Under the pieces are notes generated by a model that saw only the letters and a program-made list of their open reading frames with translations, searched no databases and was not told the DNA's origin. DNA of 64,000 bases from Serilophus lunatus (taxonomy: Eukaryota; Chordata; Aves; Passeriformes; Eurylaimidae): the NCBI GenBank assembly GCA_013399895.1, contig VXBA01001682.1:62460-126459 (forward strand), written 5' to 3'. The position numbers and the translations under genes were made by a program. The first letter of the stretch is position 1, and each line of letters starts with the position of its first letter. Of the stretch, positions 46,851-59,280 are shown in pieces.

Positions 46851-47769
46851 GGTGCGTGCCTATATATATAGCATATAGGCAAGGGCAAAAAAAAAAATCT
46901 AGTGGTGTGTAAAGTAGATCTTCACTCTAAAGCAGGCCTTTTTCACCTCAACTGTTTTTAACTGAAAGCAGATGCTGCAGAAGAGAAGAGAGATACAACC
47001 AGCAGCTATATCAGCACAAGTGCTGTTGAGCAGGAAAATTCACACCTGACATCAAGGCCTTTGGGAGCTGTTGTAGACTTTGACACAAATAAAGTATTCA
47101 TTTCATCTTAATAACTTTTTTTTCAGATACTTATATATTTACAGATGTTGTTTATATTTCTCAGCAACTTGTCTTTCTACTTCATATGTGTAAAAGAATG
47201 AAGAATGACACACCATATAAACAATCTAGTGCATGCAACCTTGAAAAAAATAAATGTCCCCAGAATAATGGAAAAAAAGAAGAGCAGTGATTGAGTATTC
47301 TAGCCATGGTGGTGTTTGATATTGCATTGACAGAATAAACTGTTATTGTCACTGGTAAATTGAATATTTAAAATAGGAAAGGGAAAAGATATGAAGAGAT
47401 ATACGGTTTTGATTTTGAAATACATTTTCTACATGTTAGGTTCAAAAAAGTAATGAAATTATTTGAATTCAAAACAGATATTTTGGATCATCTGGTCAAT
47501 CCAATGAGTGTTAAGATGCACTAAGATTTCTTTTGAGAGACAAAACAGGAATGAAAAAGATCCTTTTAATTAAGCATAGTTGGGTTTAGACTCATAGGAT
47601 CATAGGAAATCTTTACAAGCAGCAACCTGATTTACATCTGTAGTCAATCAGCCTGAAGAAAAAGTGGAAAGGAGCTGAAGTCTGCCTCCAATACTGAAAT
47701 AAAGTGTCATGACAAATGTCTTGTGAAAGTTAGACTATACCATTCTCTCAAGTTCAATAAATTTTATAT
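46851..47769. other. AT-rich sequence, no gene
   Basis: It may hold a diverged remainder of the LTR. Otherwise nothing recognised. Confidence 0.45.
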
Positions 47770-47774
47770 GTTAT

Positions 47775-48955
47775 TGTAGTAGGTTAGGGAAGCAGTTTTG
47801 TCTTGAGGGGAGGGGGGAAGTTGTCTTTTTATTCTATGAAGGAAAACAGGCAAGGATAGTGAAACCCCCTCCCCGAGTGCCCTGTGGGGAGTGACTCTGG
47901 GACCCTGCCTCGCTGTGGGGACTCCCCAGCTGTGCCTGGCTGTGGGCCCCAGATCTTCCATGGCACCAGTGGGGTGGCCCCGCTGCCCTGCCGGGGGTGG
48001 TGAGAGCCCCCCCAGCCCCCTGGTGGCCCCTGGTTCCCCTCCTGGGTTTCCCACAGCTCCGGCAGCTATGCCAATGGCAGGGGGTTGTTCCCAGCGGTGG
48101 CAGCCAGCCCAGCAGCCATGCTGGTGGCCACAGGGGGGCAGGGCCACACCCCGCAGCAGTGGCAGCCCATGTGCGGGACTGGCCTAGCCCAGTGCCGCTG
48201 CACAGAGTGGTCCCGTGGTGGCGGGGGCAGCCCACAGGTGGTGTCCCCAGGCCCTGGGCATCTGCAGTGCTGGCAGGGTGGTGGCGGTGGGCCCTCTCCT
48301 CCTGGCAAGAGCAGCTACATTGGCATTTTTGTCGGGAATGCCATCTTGCCTTGTGCTGGAGTCTCGGAGGAAGGGGTGGTGCCGAGCGCGGCCATCCAAT
48401 GGGAGGACAGCACACCCAGGAAGAGGACCCTGAAATCATGTGAGATTGAGAGCCCAAAAAAGCCACAGAACACGGGAAGTTTGCCCTTTTTTCTCTGGCT
48501 CATCTTCATCAAGAGAGAATCAGCTGCTTCCCTTCCTGGTCCCTTCTGTTTTCCCTCACCCCGCAGCACCACCAGAGCTCCAACAGTGACAGCAGGGAAC
48601 CACCCAGTGGCAACACAAGTGGTATCTTTCCCTTGGGTTTCCCTGGGGAGTGCTGCTTTTTCACTTTCTCTTGTTTTTCAGAGGCTCTGAGACCGGGAAG
48701 CACCATATCCAAGGCAGCTTTCCCTCCTTTCCCCTGCTCCTCAGCTCACTAGCCTAGCTTGGAGGAGCAGTTTATTATTTGGTGGGCTTTTTTATTTTAT
48801 TGTGAATATTGTCGTGTTGTTATTTGTGTATTTGGTTAGTGCCTTAGTGGGATCTGTAGTTTTATAGTGCCCATAGGAAAATAAACTGTTTGCTGTCGTT
48901 TGCCTCTGTTAAGTCTTTCATCATTGTTGCACCCCCTAGCGTCCCAACCAGGACA
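47775..48955 (+). mobile_element. Solo LTR, long GC-rich ERVL-like family
   Basis: It starts TGTAGTAGG and ends CCCAACCAGGACA. The flanking five bases are GTTAT and ATTAT, an imperfect duplication (4 of 5). A GC-rich U3 is followed by AATAAACTGTTTGCTGTCG (signal at 48880-48885) and a U5 with GTTAAGTCTTTCATCATTG and GCACCCCCTAGCG. U5 and the 150 bp before the signal match the minus-strand LTR at 584-3285 closely, for example TGACAGCAGGGAACCACC. At about 1.18 kb it is shorter than its relatives, perhaps through deletions in U3. No internal retroviral sequence is present. Confidence 0.8.
48880..48885 (+). terminator. LTR polyadenylation signal AATAAA
   Basis: It lies 70 bp before the LTR end and is followed by CTGTTTGCTGTCG. 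Confidence 0.7.
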
Positions 48956-51900
48956 ATTATATATGTCTTGAGAGCACAAGAACAGCTTTTTGCTATTAAG
49001 ACAAAATATTAGTATTAAACATTAAAGCCTAAAATTTTAAGCAAAATCAAAAGTAAGGATTCTGAATTTCAGGAATATTAAAGAACAATAGATTCTTTTT
49101 CATTAATGAAGAAAAGAATTTGTCATTCTGTGTAGTCTTGAAGGAGATTTCTTTCTGAAGAAGCTAGGTTGCAAAATTGGAAGCAGGCAGAGGGAACTGT
49201 TATCAGAATCCAGGCCTGTCCAACAGATATGAAACAGAAATAATGTTTTATAGAGATAATAGATCTGCATGTACTAGGAATAAAGTGACAAAAGCATGTA
49301 GCTGATGAACCCTGTGATCCATGCTTTAGAGCAACACTCAGTGTTTCAAGCTGTAATTTAAAGTGACATGAGAAACTGAACTTGACTTTGACCTTGAATA
49401 GTTGTATGATGCTTTATTTGCTGATTAAAATTACAATGTGTTTTTACATTTGTGCTGTCACTTTCATTCTTCAGGAGCTGTCAAGTAAAGGCTTATGCAG
49501 AAGGCTTTGATTAAACAATATGTGTAGACAGACTTTTCAAACAAAAAATACATAAACAAAGCACTCTTACACTTCTGTGTATTCTTTCTATTCCTTCTCT
49601 GGAAGCAAAATCACATGGAGTAGTTCATTCTTTCCTTTGATAATGTATCCCCAGTGGGATGTGTATAGTAGGTTTTTTTAGGGTAGATGAGACGTGAAAA
49701 ATGTCTCGGCAGATTGTTTAATATTTACTCAGAGAGCCTGTCCAGGTCTCATTCTCAATGTTGCAGGATTCAGTGCATGCTCTTTGCTTTATCAGATGTA
49801 CACTACTATTTTGCAGGGGAGTACTTTTTTTTTTTTTTTTCTGTCAATGACAGAGGAGTACTGCTTGTATTTAATGAAATAATTATACATATGATAAGAA
49901 GCACAGTTTTTCTCTAATTCACTTCTGTGTTCCATTTTCTGATGTTTCCATTATTCCAAAAAAAAGATGAATAAGAAAATTGTCTGAATTTAGAAGGGAT
50001 TGAGGAAGGGTTGGTTTAGAAGCTCTTTTGTGGGGGAGATATTGATTTTTCTGTGACCTTTTTAATTCACACAACATCTTGATCAGACTAAAATGACTTT
50101 GTGCTATTAAAATATATTATTTTTATTAGATTAATATGAATGACTCTAAAGTATATTATTAGAGTACATGTGCAAAGTAAGCTGTGGGAGCAAGAAAAGA
50201 CAGAAGTAAGACAAATAGAAACGGGAGAAAAGAATGATCACTTCTGCTTTTTCACTCAAAGGGAATGCTCCTTGATATTTGAAAACTGTCTGGGAAATCT
50301 GACAGCTTTACTACATAGGTGGTTTGATTGCAGTCTGAGCTAAAGTTTTATTCTGTTCATGTTTACACTTTTTACAGAAAGTAAATTTGATCGTTAGACA
50401 CAGATAACATTAAAAAGAAAATTGAAGTGACTAATTAGAATTTCAGGAAAATTCCACAGAATACAAGCCAGGTCCTTGACTTTATTTTGTTTCACCTTTT
50501 TAACAAGACAGTCTAAATAGTTCTTCCTATCATTTCTAGAGGAATCAAAAATCTCCATTTCAGTATGCAAATTTTTTTCAATAGAAACACTTGTCCCTGT
50601 CCAGAGTCTTGTCTAAATTAACAAATATTCCCTATCTCCAAGTGGAGCAAGGAAATACTAAAGTTGAGACTTATTATGGTACAGCTAATGTGTTCTGAAA
50701 TTTTGCAAGTTTTTTGTCTATTATCTGTTACAGACTCAATATAAAGTTATAGTTGAAGAGGATACAAACACAGATAAATGAACATCACCATACTTCATGC
50801 TAGGTGTCCAGATGAAACCTTTCCAGGGGTTACTGTCTGGAATAATAAAAACATTTTAAGGCCTTTCCAAACACAATATTTTAGGCCCTTAGTACTGAAA
50901 TGGCATATCTTCCTGTTTTTATAAATACTTTCTGGACTTCAAAAGCTGTTTAGACATTTAAGAAAGTGAATAAGAAAGGGATAGCATGAGTTGTTTCTTG
51001 TCTCAAAGTATAGTTGCAGAAGGAATTGACCCTCAGCTTTTATACGACTGTCACAGAATGGTAGATTATTGTATAAACCAGACTAAATTTTATCCGCCCT
51101 AGATTTTTTTTTCCATATGAGATTTCAGCTATTTCAGGATACAACACACACAATCTTCATCCATTTTGTAGAAACTGGGTTATTTTGCCAGAAATAGCCT
51201 TGAGCATGATTAAGTTTAGAAGGTAGCAGAGATGATATACCAGTCCTTACAGTTTGCTTAGAGTAAGTACACACACTTCATTTAATTTTCAGTTTCAATG
51301 TTAAAATAATTTCTTCCAATACAGTTGAGGCTCTTCGTCTGTTTTGAGAGCAATGTCCTCAGCTCTCATACATTTAAATTCTTTCCCAGAACAGTGCATA
51401 TTTTAGTAGTTTCTACAAGCATAGATATTTTTCACAGTAAGAGAAAAATTAAATACTAAGGTATGGACATACAGGTTTAGATTTCTAAGTGAGAGTTATA
51501 CCAAACACAGTATGCTACAGTTAACGTGAAGCAGTGAGCAGAGCAGAAGAAGCCTTCATATTATCCCGAAAAAGACACTTATGTTTGAACAGATGAACAG
51601 CTCTCTAGAAAAGATTTACCTTATTAAGTATCATTCCACTATTTACAATGTGACCTGATATCTAGACACTTGTATTTATTTTTCTACAACCTGATAATTT
51701 GAATACCTTTCAGGAGGAATGGTTATGGGATGGACAAAATTAATAAGAAGGTCCATTGCAGATGTTCAGGAAACATACGCTTTTGAGTCCAGTTGACCAG
51801 AAAAAGTCTGTGGTCTTCCTGAACTGAAAAGTGATCTGACTGTGAAGTTTTTTTGTAAAATGGCATAAAAATGTCAGGTATTTCTGTCAAATCCAATTTT

Positions 51901-52929
51901 TTCTTGATTTATGGAGATAGTGATTTTCAATAAGGAGGTAAAGGATGAGGTAATTTATTCCTTACTGTTCTGCAATCTTTTCCTTTAGCACTGACTGCAA
52001 AATTTAATAACACGGACAGATTTTCCTCAATGAGTTTTTCTTTAGAATTGTTATTTTCTTGTTTATGTTGCTTTCTGAAGTCATAAAATCTGAAATCCCA
52101 CTGAGGGTTTAATTCAGAAGTGGAATGAATTGTTTTAATAAGCTTCTGAATTTACTTGGTTAGTCTAAGTTAGGCTTAGTTTCTTTGACAAACAAGCTTT
52201 AAATAAACTAATTTGGTCATTTGGATTTGGATTATAGAAGGCTATGTTCTGCAGTTACTATATTCGAAGGTAAACCTCAATGTTGGAGGAATTGACAAGT
52301 ACTATGATTTTCTCTCAGAGAAGCTAAAGCAGAAACTCTAAATTTTTTCCTACTCTACTGAAAACAGGAGAGCAAATCTCTGATTATTTTTTTTATGTCT
52401 CTGTTAATCTCTGTCATACCTCCTTCACTTAATTCTCAATGGCTGTATCCTCTCTGGCAGCCTGGACTTCCCACACTGCAGAGAATAATTCATTACAGGG
52501 GAAAAAATTACTCTTTCACACCTGTGAGATCCTGGATTTGAATCGCACTTCATTAATCATTTGGTTTAGAACAAACCAGCCTCTATGTGTGTGTGTGGCA
52601 GATCCAGATGCCTGCAGCTACACGGCTTGACTTGGAGCACATGGCTGGGCCTGCCTAGAGAGCACCTTGGTACAAAACAATATCCTTTGGTTTTAAGTTA
52701 CCCACAAGAGAAAGAAAAGAGATTAAAAGAGTGAAGAAAAGAGAGAAAAATAATTACCTCCAAGGGTTACATGTCATCAGGTCTCAAGACAGAAAGCTGA
52801 CAAAAGATGGAGGTTCTGTGTGCGTTTTTATGTGGTTTGGCTACCGTGACCACACAGAACAGCCAGGACAGCTGGTCCTCAGACCATTCAATGCCCTCCT
52901 AAGCCAGACTGATAGATACTGCAGCCGAA
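48956..52929. other. AT-rich sequence, no gene
   Basis: No exon or element recognised. A segment at 49330-49520 of even composition contains TGACCTTGA (49389-49397), the extended half-site bound by ERR/SF-1 receptors. A T run at 49828-49842 and a short (GT)n at about 52578-52590 also occur. Confidence 0.5.
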
Positions 52930-53085
52930 CTTGAACTCTTCCAGGGACAGAGCATCCAAAACTTCTCTGACGGTCTGTTTCCCAACCTTTGTATTAAAAT
53001 TAAAAAAAAAATAAATCTAACTTATATCCAATCTAAATCTGCTGACTTTCGAATCAAAACCATTGCCCCTTGTGCTGTCTCTGGT
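52930..53085 (-). mobile_element. CR1 LINE 3' UTR fragment
   Basis: CTCTTCCAGGGACAGAGCAT, then CCAAAACTTCTCTGACGG, then AACTTATATCCAATCTAAAT and finally AAAACCATTGCCCCTTG follow the reverse complement of the avian CR1 3' UTR in order. No coding part or terminal repeat is recognisable. Confidence 0.85.
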
Positions 53086-54445
53086 TTAACTGTATTGGCA
53101 GCTAGAAATAGAAATACTGTTCTTTATAGAAAAGAAGTTATATTACAAGATCTAGTGCAAGCAGAGTTCATCCATCACTTCTTTCTCCTTCCACAAGTGG
53201 CCTGGAATAATAACATCTTGTTTTATACAGTTTACGATACTTGGTGTCTAAAATTGGTCCTCCAGTCAGACAATTTTTCCGATGGCTTAAATCAGGTACT
53301 GTTGGATAAAGCAAAGCCTTTTAAAACAGCTTTGTACAACTGGGAGGTGAAGAATGTGTTTTACCTTCAGTTTAGGAATTTTATGTTTCAAAAATTCAGA
53401 ATTTGTAACAACAAACTAAATAATTGTGGCTTTTTCATCAGCTCTTTCTATATTACTTTTCAAATCTCCCTTTCATAAAATAACAGTACAATAAGCTGTT
53501 TCTACACACTAGCAATGAGATGAATGCTCAATAAAGGAAGATCGATATTTTACACAGTGAGTCAGTATTCTCCATCTTGTTTCTATAATTACAATAAGCA
53601 GTCCAACATCAATATTCATAATGCATTAAACAGTAAATGATTAAATTAAATACAACTTTACCATCTCATTTGACTCTATCAAGTCTAAGAAGCCTGAAAA
53701 AAACCCACATTTAAATGGAAGTGCAGTTTATTCTGATGCCGCTATAATTTCTTTTTCCTTGGAAAGGTGAATTTCACTGAAATGCAATCCGTCAGCTTTC
53801 CCACCCTGTACTCAGACACTTGTGAAAGACATCATATTCAAGAAGTTGGTATTCTTATGGGGCTCCTACTTAGAGAAACCTGAGATAAATTGACCTGAGA
53901 ATCTGCATGTATTACAATGTGCAATTTAAGGTAACTTGGGCAGTTCTCAGTGAGACCCAGCAAAAGCCCTGCACTGGCTCACTCTCACCTAACCCCCCCC
54001 CCCAGTGCAGATTACCCTTACCAATATTTCTAGATGAATTCCAGAACAAAAGTTTTGGAATATAAGGCTAAAATATAGCAGATAGAAACTAAATTTATTT
54101 CATGAGTACACTCACCATTCTAACCTGGAAGTGTTTCAGTGCAATTTTTCAACTATTTCATGAATCAAATTTATGTAATAACAGAGAACCTTAAATTTCT
54201 AAAGCTTTCAAAGTCTGTAAACTAATAACATTTTATCTTATTTCACTTCTATGAAATTATAACTGTGCACTTTTAGTTATTACCAGCTTGTGCTGACCAG
54301 GTGCCAGTGTTAGTGTACTGTTTGGTGAAGCAAATCTGGTTGCAAAAGTAGCACAAGTAAAATTATGTTATCCAGAGGCATCTCCTGTTTAGTCTGTATC
54401 TTAGATATAAATTAAAAAATGGCTAGTGACTCAGCACTGCTTGAT
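53086..54445. other. AT-rich sequence, no certain gene
   Basis: A 127-codon frame (53095-53478, plus) begins just beside the CR1 tail. It has no recognisable domain or splice context, and I treat it as chance. A C run occurs at 53993-54002. Confidence 0.45.
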
Positions 54446-55005
54446 TGTAATAGGTTAACCTTGGCTGTCTGCCAGGTGAGCACAGTTGCCCTAACCCCCT
54501 CTTCCCACCCCAAGCCAGGCAGGGGAAAAGAATGAGATGGTAAACAGTGGGTTGGGATAAGCCAGTTTACTGAAAGCAAAAGGAAAGCAAAGCGTGTGTA
54601 GAAGTGAAGCGCTAATCTAATCTCTACTTCCCATCCGCGGCGATGACCGGCCACATCCAGAGAAATAGGGCTTCAACACATGTAGTGGTTCTCTTGGTGA
54701 GCCACCATGGGAGACTGTGAGTGCCGCTCCCCACTTCCTGCTTCTCCTTAGCTTTATACCTGAGCTGACATCACACGGTATGGAATATCCCTTTGGTCAG
54801 TTTGGGTCAGCTGGCCCACTTGTGTCCCCTCCCAGAATCTTGCCCTCAGTTGAGGAAGGGGCACTACATTCCCAGTGCTGTGCTCAGCAGTAGTCAAAGC
54901 ACTGGTGTGTTATCACCAGTGCATCAGTTACCACCAACGCACAGCACAGCACTGTGAAGGCGGCTATATGAGGAAATTTGCTCCATCTCAGACAGACACA
55001 CTACA
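54446..55005 (-). mobile_element. Solo LTR of the second avian type, full copy
   Basis: On the plus strand it runs from TGTAATAGGTTAACC to ACACACTACA, with TTGAT and CTGAT outside (4 of 5 bases alike), consistent with an aged 5-bp duplication. Diagnostic phrases are CACGGTATGGAATATCCC, TTTGGTCAGTTTGGGTCAGC and GTGTCCCCTCCCAGAATCTT. All are hallmarks of an abundant avian LTR whose sense strand begins TGTCCTGGTTTC, so the sense strand here is minus. It contains a hairpin at 54899-54922. No coding capacity. Confidence 0.8.
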
Positions 55006-55602
55006 CTGATACATAGTAGTTTTTAGTTGTTTATATGTCATGCTCAACAAGAGTCCTGAGCTTTTTATAGTGTATAAGGACACCAGGAAATTTCTGGTCT
55101 GCTTCATGATGGAAATGAACAGAAATCACGCTTGCTGCTGATGTGACTTATGAGCTGGATGAGCGGAACATAATATTTTTCTAGATAGTACCTGTAATTA
55201 GGAAACCCAAGAGTGCTCTCAGGCTCTTACAATCCCATGCATACCCCAAATGAGTTTTAGGATAACACCAGTGAACAGCAATTGCCAGATGACAGCTATT
55301 CACTTCACTTTCATCAACCCTACCTGATGGTGGAAGTTAAATGATATGATAACGATATTTTGATAAGAATGAATGCCTCTGTGGTTCAGTACCTTGCATA
55401 TGACCACAGTCAATAGTGTATACTGAGGTAAGTGGTGATTAAGAATACAAGGAGCATATGGTAAAACTATCCAATCTGTTTTAGTCACCTATGGCTCAAG
55501 AGACTTTCTCTTACAGAGTCTGTATCTTTGCACTTGATCAGCTTGATAGTGTCTTGTTCTTCCGTGAATTTGTCTGACTGCTTGTAAAACCAATTGAAAT
55601 TA
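55006..55602. other. AT-rich sequence, no gene
   Basis: Nothing recognised. Confidence 0.5.
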
Positions 55603-55680
55603 TTAGCTTCCATAATATTCTATAGCAATTTGTACCATAATGAAATTATATATTGTGTCATGGGGTACTGCATAACACAG
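55603..55680 (-). repeat. Ancient CR1/L3-like LINE fragment
   Basis: CTTCCATAATATTCTATAGC, AATTTGTACCATAATGAAAT and TATATATTGTGTCATG match in order the antisense of amniote L3/CR1 tails (where the phrase reads like TTCCACAGCATCCTGTGGC, then GAGTTCCACA). The divergence suggests an old insertion. Confidence 0.5.
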
Positions 55681-56516
55681 GGCACTGTTTTGAGACTGCA
55701 GCAGTTATCACACAGGCCGATGTAAGATGGAATGATCTGATCTCTGCCATTAAAATGGAATGTTAGTGCTGAGACCACCTTCCTTCTGAGAGAGCAAGAA
55801 CATCTGTCAGACATGCATTCAGAACTCAGCAGGCGAAGCCTTGTAAGGGCAGAAGTGATTCAGGCATACATTCTTCTGAGTATGAAAGCTAAAAGTCACT
55901 AAAGTATGGTAAACTCATCTATAACAGGCTTTTACATTTGTATTATGGATTATCTAAAGTTAAAACAGAACAAACATAAAAAAGCTTATATTTATTACTC
56001 AAAACTCACATTTATGGTCTGTAGATTTTTATTTTTTTTTCTCCACATTACAGCTATTTTTTTTTTCATTTTTGAATCTGGAAGAAAAACTATATTAAAA
56101 AACTCCTTTTATGATATTATCAAACAAAATTAATTAGTGGTAAAATCAAAATCGAACTATTTTGCGATCTAGAGTGCATAAAGCATGGTAATTGCCTTTG
56201 TGCTTTCGTTTTCGTAGTGAAGAGGTTCCTGAATGTTTGTTTATCAAGTTTCTAGATGTGTACTGTGGAAATTTAGGTGTTTCTCTAGTTTATTTTATCA
56301 TTCTTGGTTAGCCCTCCATAACTGCGGGTGTCAAGCTCCTGCCTAATTTACATCTACAAGGATGTACTTAATGAAGAATAGTTATTAAAGACAAAATAAT
56401 TGAGACTCAGATGAGCAGAATTCAAATAGAAATACTAGGAAAAATGCAATCATATTGTAGTTCTGTGAAGATGCCTCTACTGGCAGACAAACATATGGTA
56501 ATTTCAGAATTTTTAA

Positions 56517-56575
56517 CTTTTTTTTTTTTTNNNNNNNNNNNNNNNNNNNNNNNNNNNNNNNNNNNNNNNTTTTTT
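56517..56575. repeat. Poly(T) tract with a 39-N gap
   Basis: T runs lie on both sides of the gap at 56531-56569, so the gap is most likely unresolved homopolymer or a short insertion with a poly(A) tail on the minus strand. Confidence 0.85.
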
Positions 56576-59261
56576 AAATTTGGAAATCATATCCAAGTGT
56601 GAGAAAAGGATTTAGTGTTTAAAAAGCAGAAGTTGAATTTATATGCTGCTTCTATCTGATAACAAATTATTGTGGATTGTTTTTAAGAATTATGTGTAGG
56701 AAATACTGTTTTTTTCAAAGGTTATGGTTAAGAACCCTTGTAACAGGATAATCTGCTTGGAACATAGCAATACAATTTGAACAATGCCCTTTTTCAAAGT
56801 TTTCAGTGGTACATGAAGAAGGGGGCATCACATTGTTTTTTTGGTGCTGAATAATGCTGAAACCAGTCTGACTCAGCAATGCCAAAGATAAAATTCCTGA
56901 TATTGAGATGAAGATGTGATAGATCTGATAAAATATCTGGCTAAAGGAACAAACAAGTGATACTACTAATAACTTATCTAAAACTGGTGAGCTGACACAG
57001 CTGGCTTCAAGACATATGACTGACAGTAAATCACTATAAAAGCCCAGTCCCAAATTTTAATGTCAGGATCTTCTAGTATATCTGTCCTTTGAGCATGTCT
57101 GGAGGATCCTCCCTTGAGTGGGGATGCTTCTCAGTGTTGCTTCTTGAGGCTGAGCAAAAGAGATTTGTCCATGTTCACTGGTATAGCTGAGTAACATCAA
57201 GCTCTACTTAATATTTTTTTTTCCTAACTTTGATACAATTGTTTCAATACAATTGCCCTAATGTATTTTCTTCAATATTGCTTCATATTCCACTATATTA
57301 TAATAGCTGTTATAGATCCTATACTATGTAGTAAATAATTTTGATATGATTGAAGGTTTTAATCATCACATTTTTTTTGTTCTCAAGTTCAAAAGTCAGT
57401 GAAGCAAGATGGGATTTTTTTGCACTTCTTTTCAGTTATTTCAATTCTACTTCTGCTGAATGCTCAGGGCAGAAGTGCCATTTTGGATGTTGTACTAAGT
57501 GCTTAGATAGCTGTTGTCTGTTGTTGTTGGGAGTTAAGATTTGCATTTGTATTTCCTAATGCTCTTTGCTTGTAATCCAAACAATACAACATTTCACTAA
57601 ATGTAAATGTCATGTAAAACACTTTAGACATTCAACTGGAACAAAACAAGCATTTCATGTCTTTGAGCAACAAGGTGATATGCAAGAACACAAGAAGGAT
57701 TGTAAAAGGCTGCTCAGATCATCAGAAGAATAACTGATATCTATGTATCACAAGACATTAAGTCAAAGTCAATCATGGCTCATGAAACAGGAAGGAAGTA
57801 ATCTAAATACATCCATTACAAATGAGGCCATTTGCAGAAAATCTGTTGATTTAGTGAAATCATTATCAATTAATACTTAAATTGATTGTGTGCTATTTTT
57901 TGTCTGAATAAATAGATGCTATTCTGATTTTGTAGAATATTATTGCACTTTGTGAAATATTACACGCATATAAAACTGGCTGTCTTTTCTGATACTTTAT
58001 GTGATGAATCAACTGAATCTATTGTATTTGTTAGTAAGGAGGGAGTCATAGAGCAGCTGCATTAAAGAAAAAGCCCCTACATTTTACAATTAACTAAATG
58101 AATTGAATTGTTAAAATGTAAAAAGAAATCGCAAAAGACATTGTCAAGGCTGCCATCACCATAGAAATCTGAAGAGCTGAGAATAAAGGAAGTTATTCCT
58201 CACAATTTAGATGGTTTTGATATCATGAGACTGAATAACTGCATAGCATCATTAAATCAGTTGCATGATTTTTACCTGTAAAACCTGTTCTTCCTAAAGC
58301 CTAGACTTTTCTATTTATTTGCTACTTCATTTTCATGCAGATGAGCTGAAAACGAACTTCACCAACTCTACTAAGAGGGAAATTGTAAGTTTTTGGAAAT
58401 GAAGCTCTTAGTAGCAGTCACTGGCAGCAGTATGTCTGGGCAATGAGGCCAAGAGAGCTATTCTGCCTGTTTAGAACATTTTGAGGTATATTTTCACAAG
58501 GGAAAGGTCAACATACTTGTGCCAGACACTTCCTAATCTTATAGAAATATCCACTAATATTTTTCTTACCGAAATTAAACTTTTAAAAACAGCAGTATTC
58601 AAAAAACAAACTTCAGTTTGAAAGATCAGAAGATCATGGTGTGTCAGTAGCCATACATTTTGACTTGGGGTTAAAGGGTTCACTAAGTGTTTGTTATAGC
58701 TAAAGCAATATTTTTTTTCCCAAGGTAGTGATCAATATAAGAACAATTTCCTTTCTTAACTCCACTTTAATTGAAAATAATAGATCATAAAATGATTATA
58801 AAAGTTTTCCACGAGAGATTTAGATTTCACTAATTTTCAGAATTCCATTTTTTCCTTAAACTTCTGTGTGAAATTGCATCAATCTAAATTCTTAATGCTA
58901 TATGTTTGTGACATTTTTTCCGCTGACAAACAATTTCTCTAGATTGCCCTTAATATGCTTAATGCAAACACTACTTTAGAGCTGAGCTTTGCAATTTTTT
59001 TTCACTCTGTTTCTCCTTTGTGCTAAATTATAGGGATTTTTAAAAAAAAATTATTTTAACCTCAGTACATTTTTATTTTGTGGTTTGTCTTTGGTTTTTT
59101 AAATCGAATAATATGTTTTGCTTCAGGCAGTTGCTGGGTCATAAGAGTTAAAGTTACTTTTCAGACACCAAGGTAGATTGTAGATGAATATTTTCTGTAT
59201 AAGTAGAAACAAGGAAGCTTGAGGGGAATTAAAACATCAGGAGGTACTATCTGAAAATATT

Positions 59262-59280
59262 GTGTATATATATATATATA
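59262..59280. repeat. (TA)n microsatellite
   Basis: Short perfect TA run, about eight units. Confidence 0.85.

Noticed and set aside
47834..48690. Open frames of about 200 codons on both strands
   Set aside because: They are again within a GC-rich LTR, overlapping and low complexity.
51050..51080. TGTCACAGAATGGTAG as a CR1 terminus
   Set aside because: It resembles the minus-strand CR1 end for about 15 bases only, with no continuation.
53095..53478. 127-codon frame, the longest outside recognised repeats
   Set aside because: AT-rich composition, no domain, no conserved motif or splice context, and this length is expected by chance in 64 kb.
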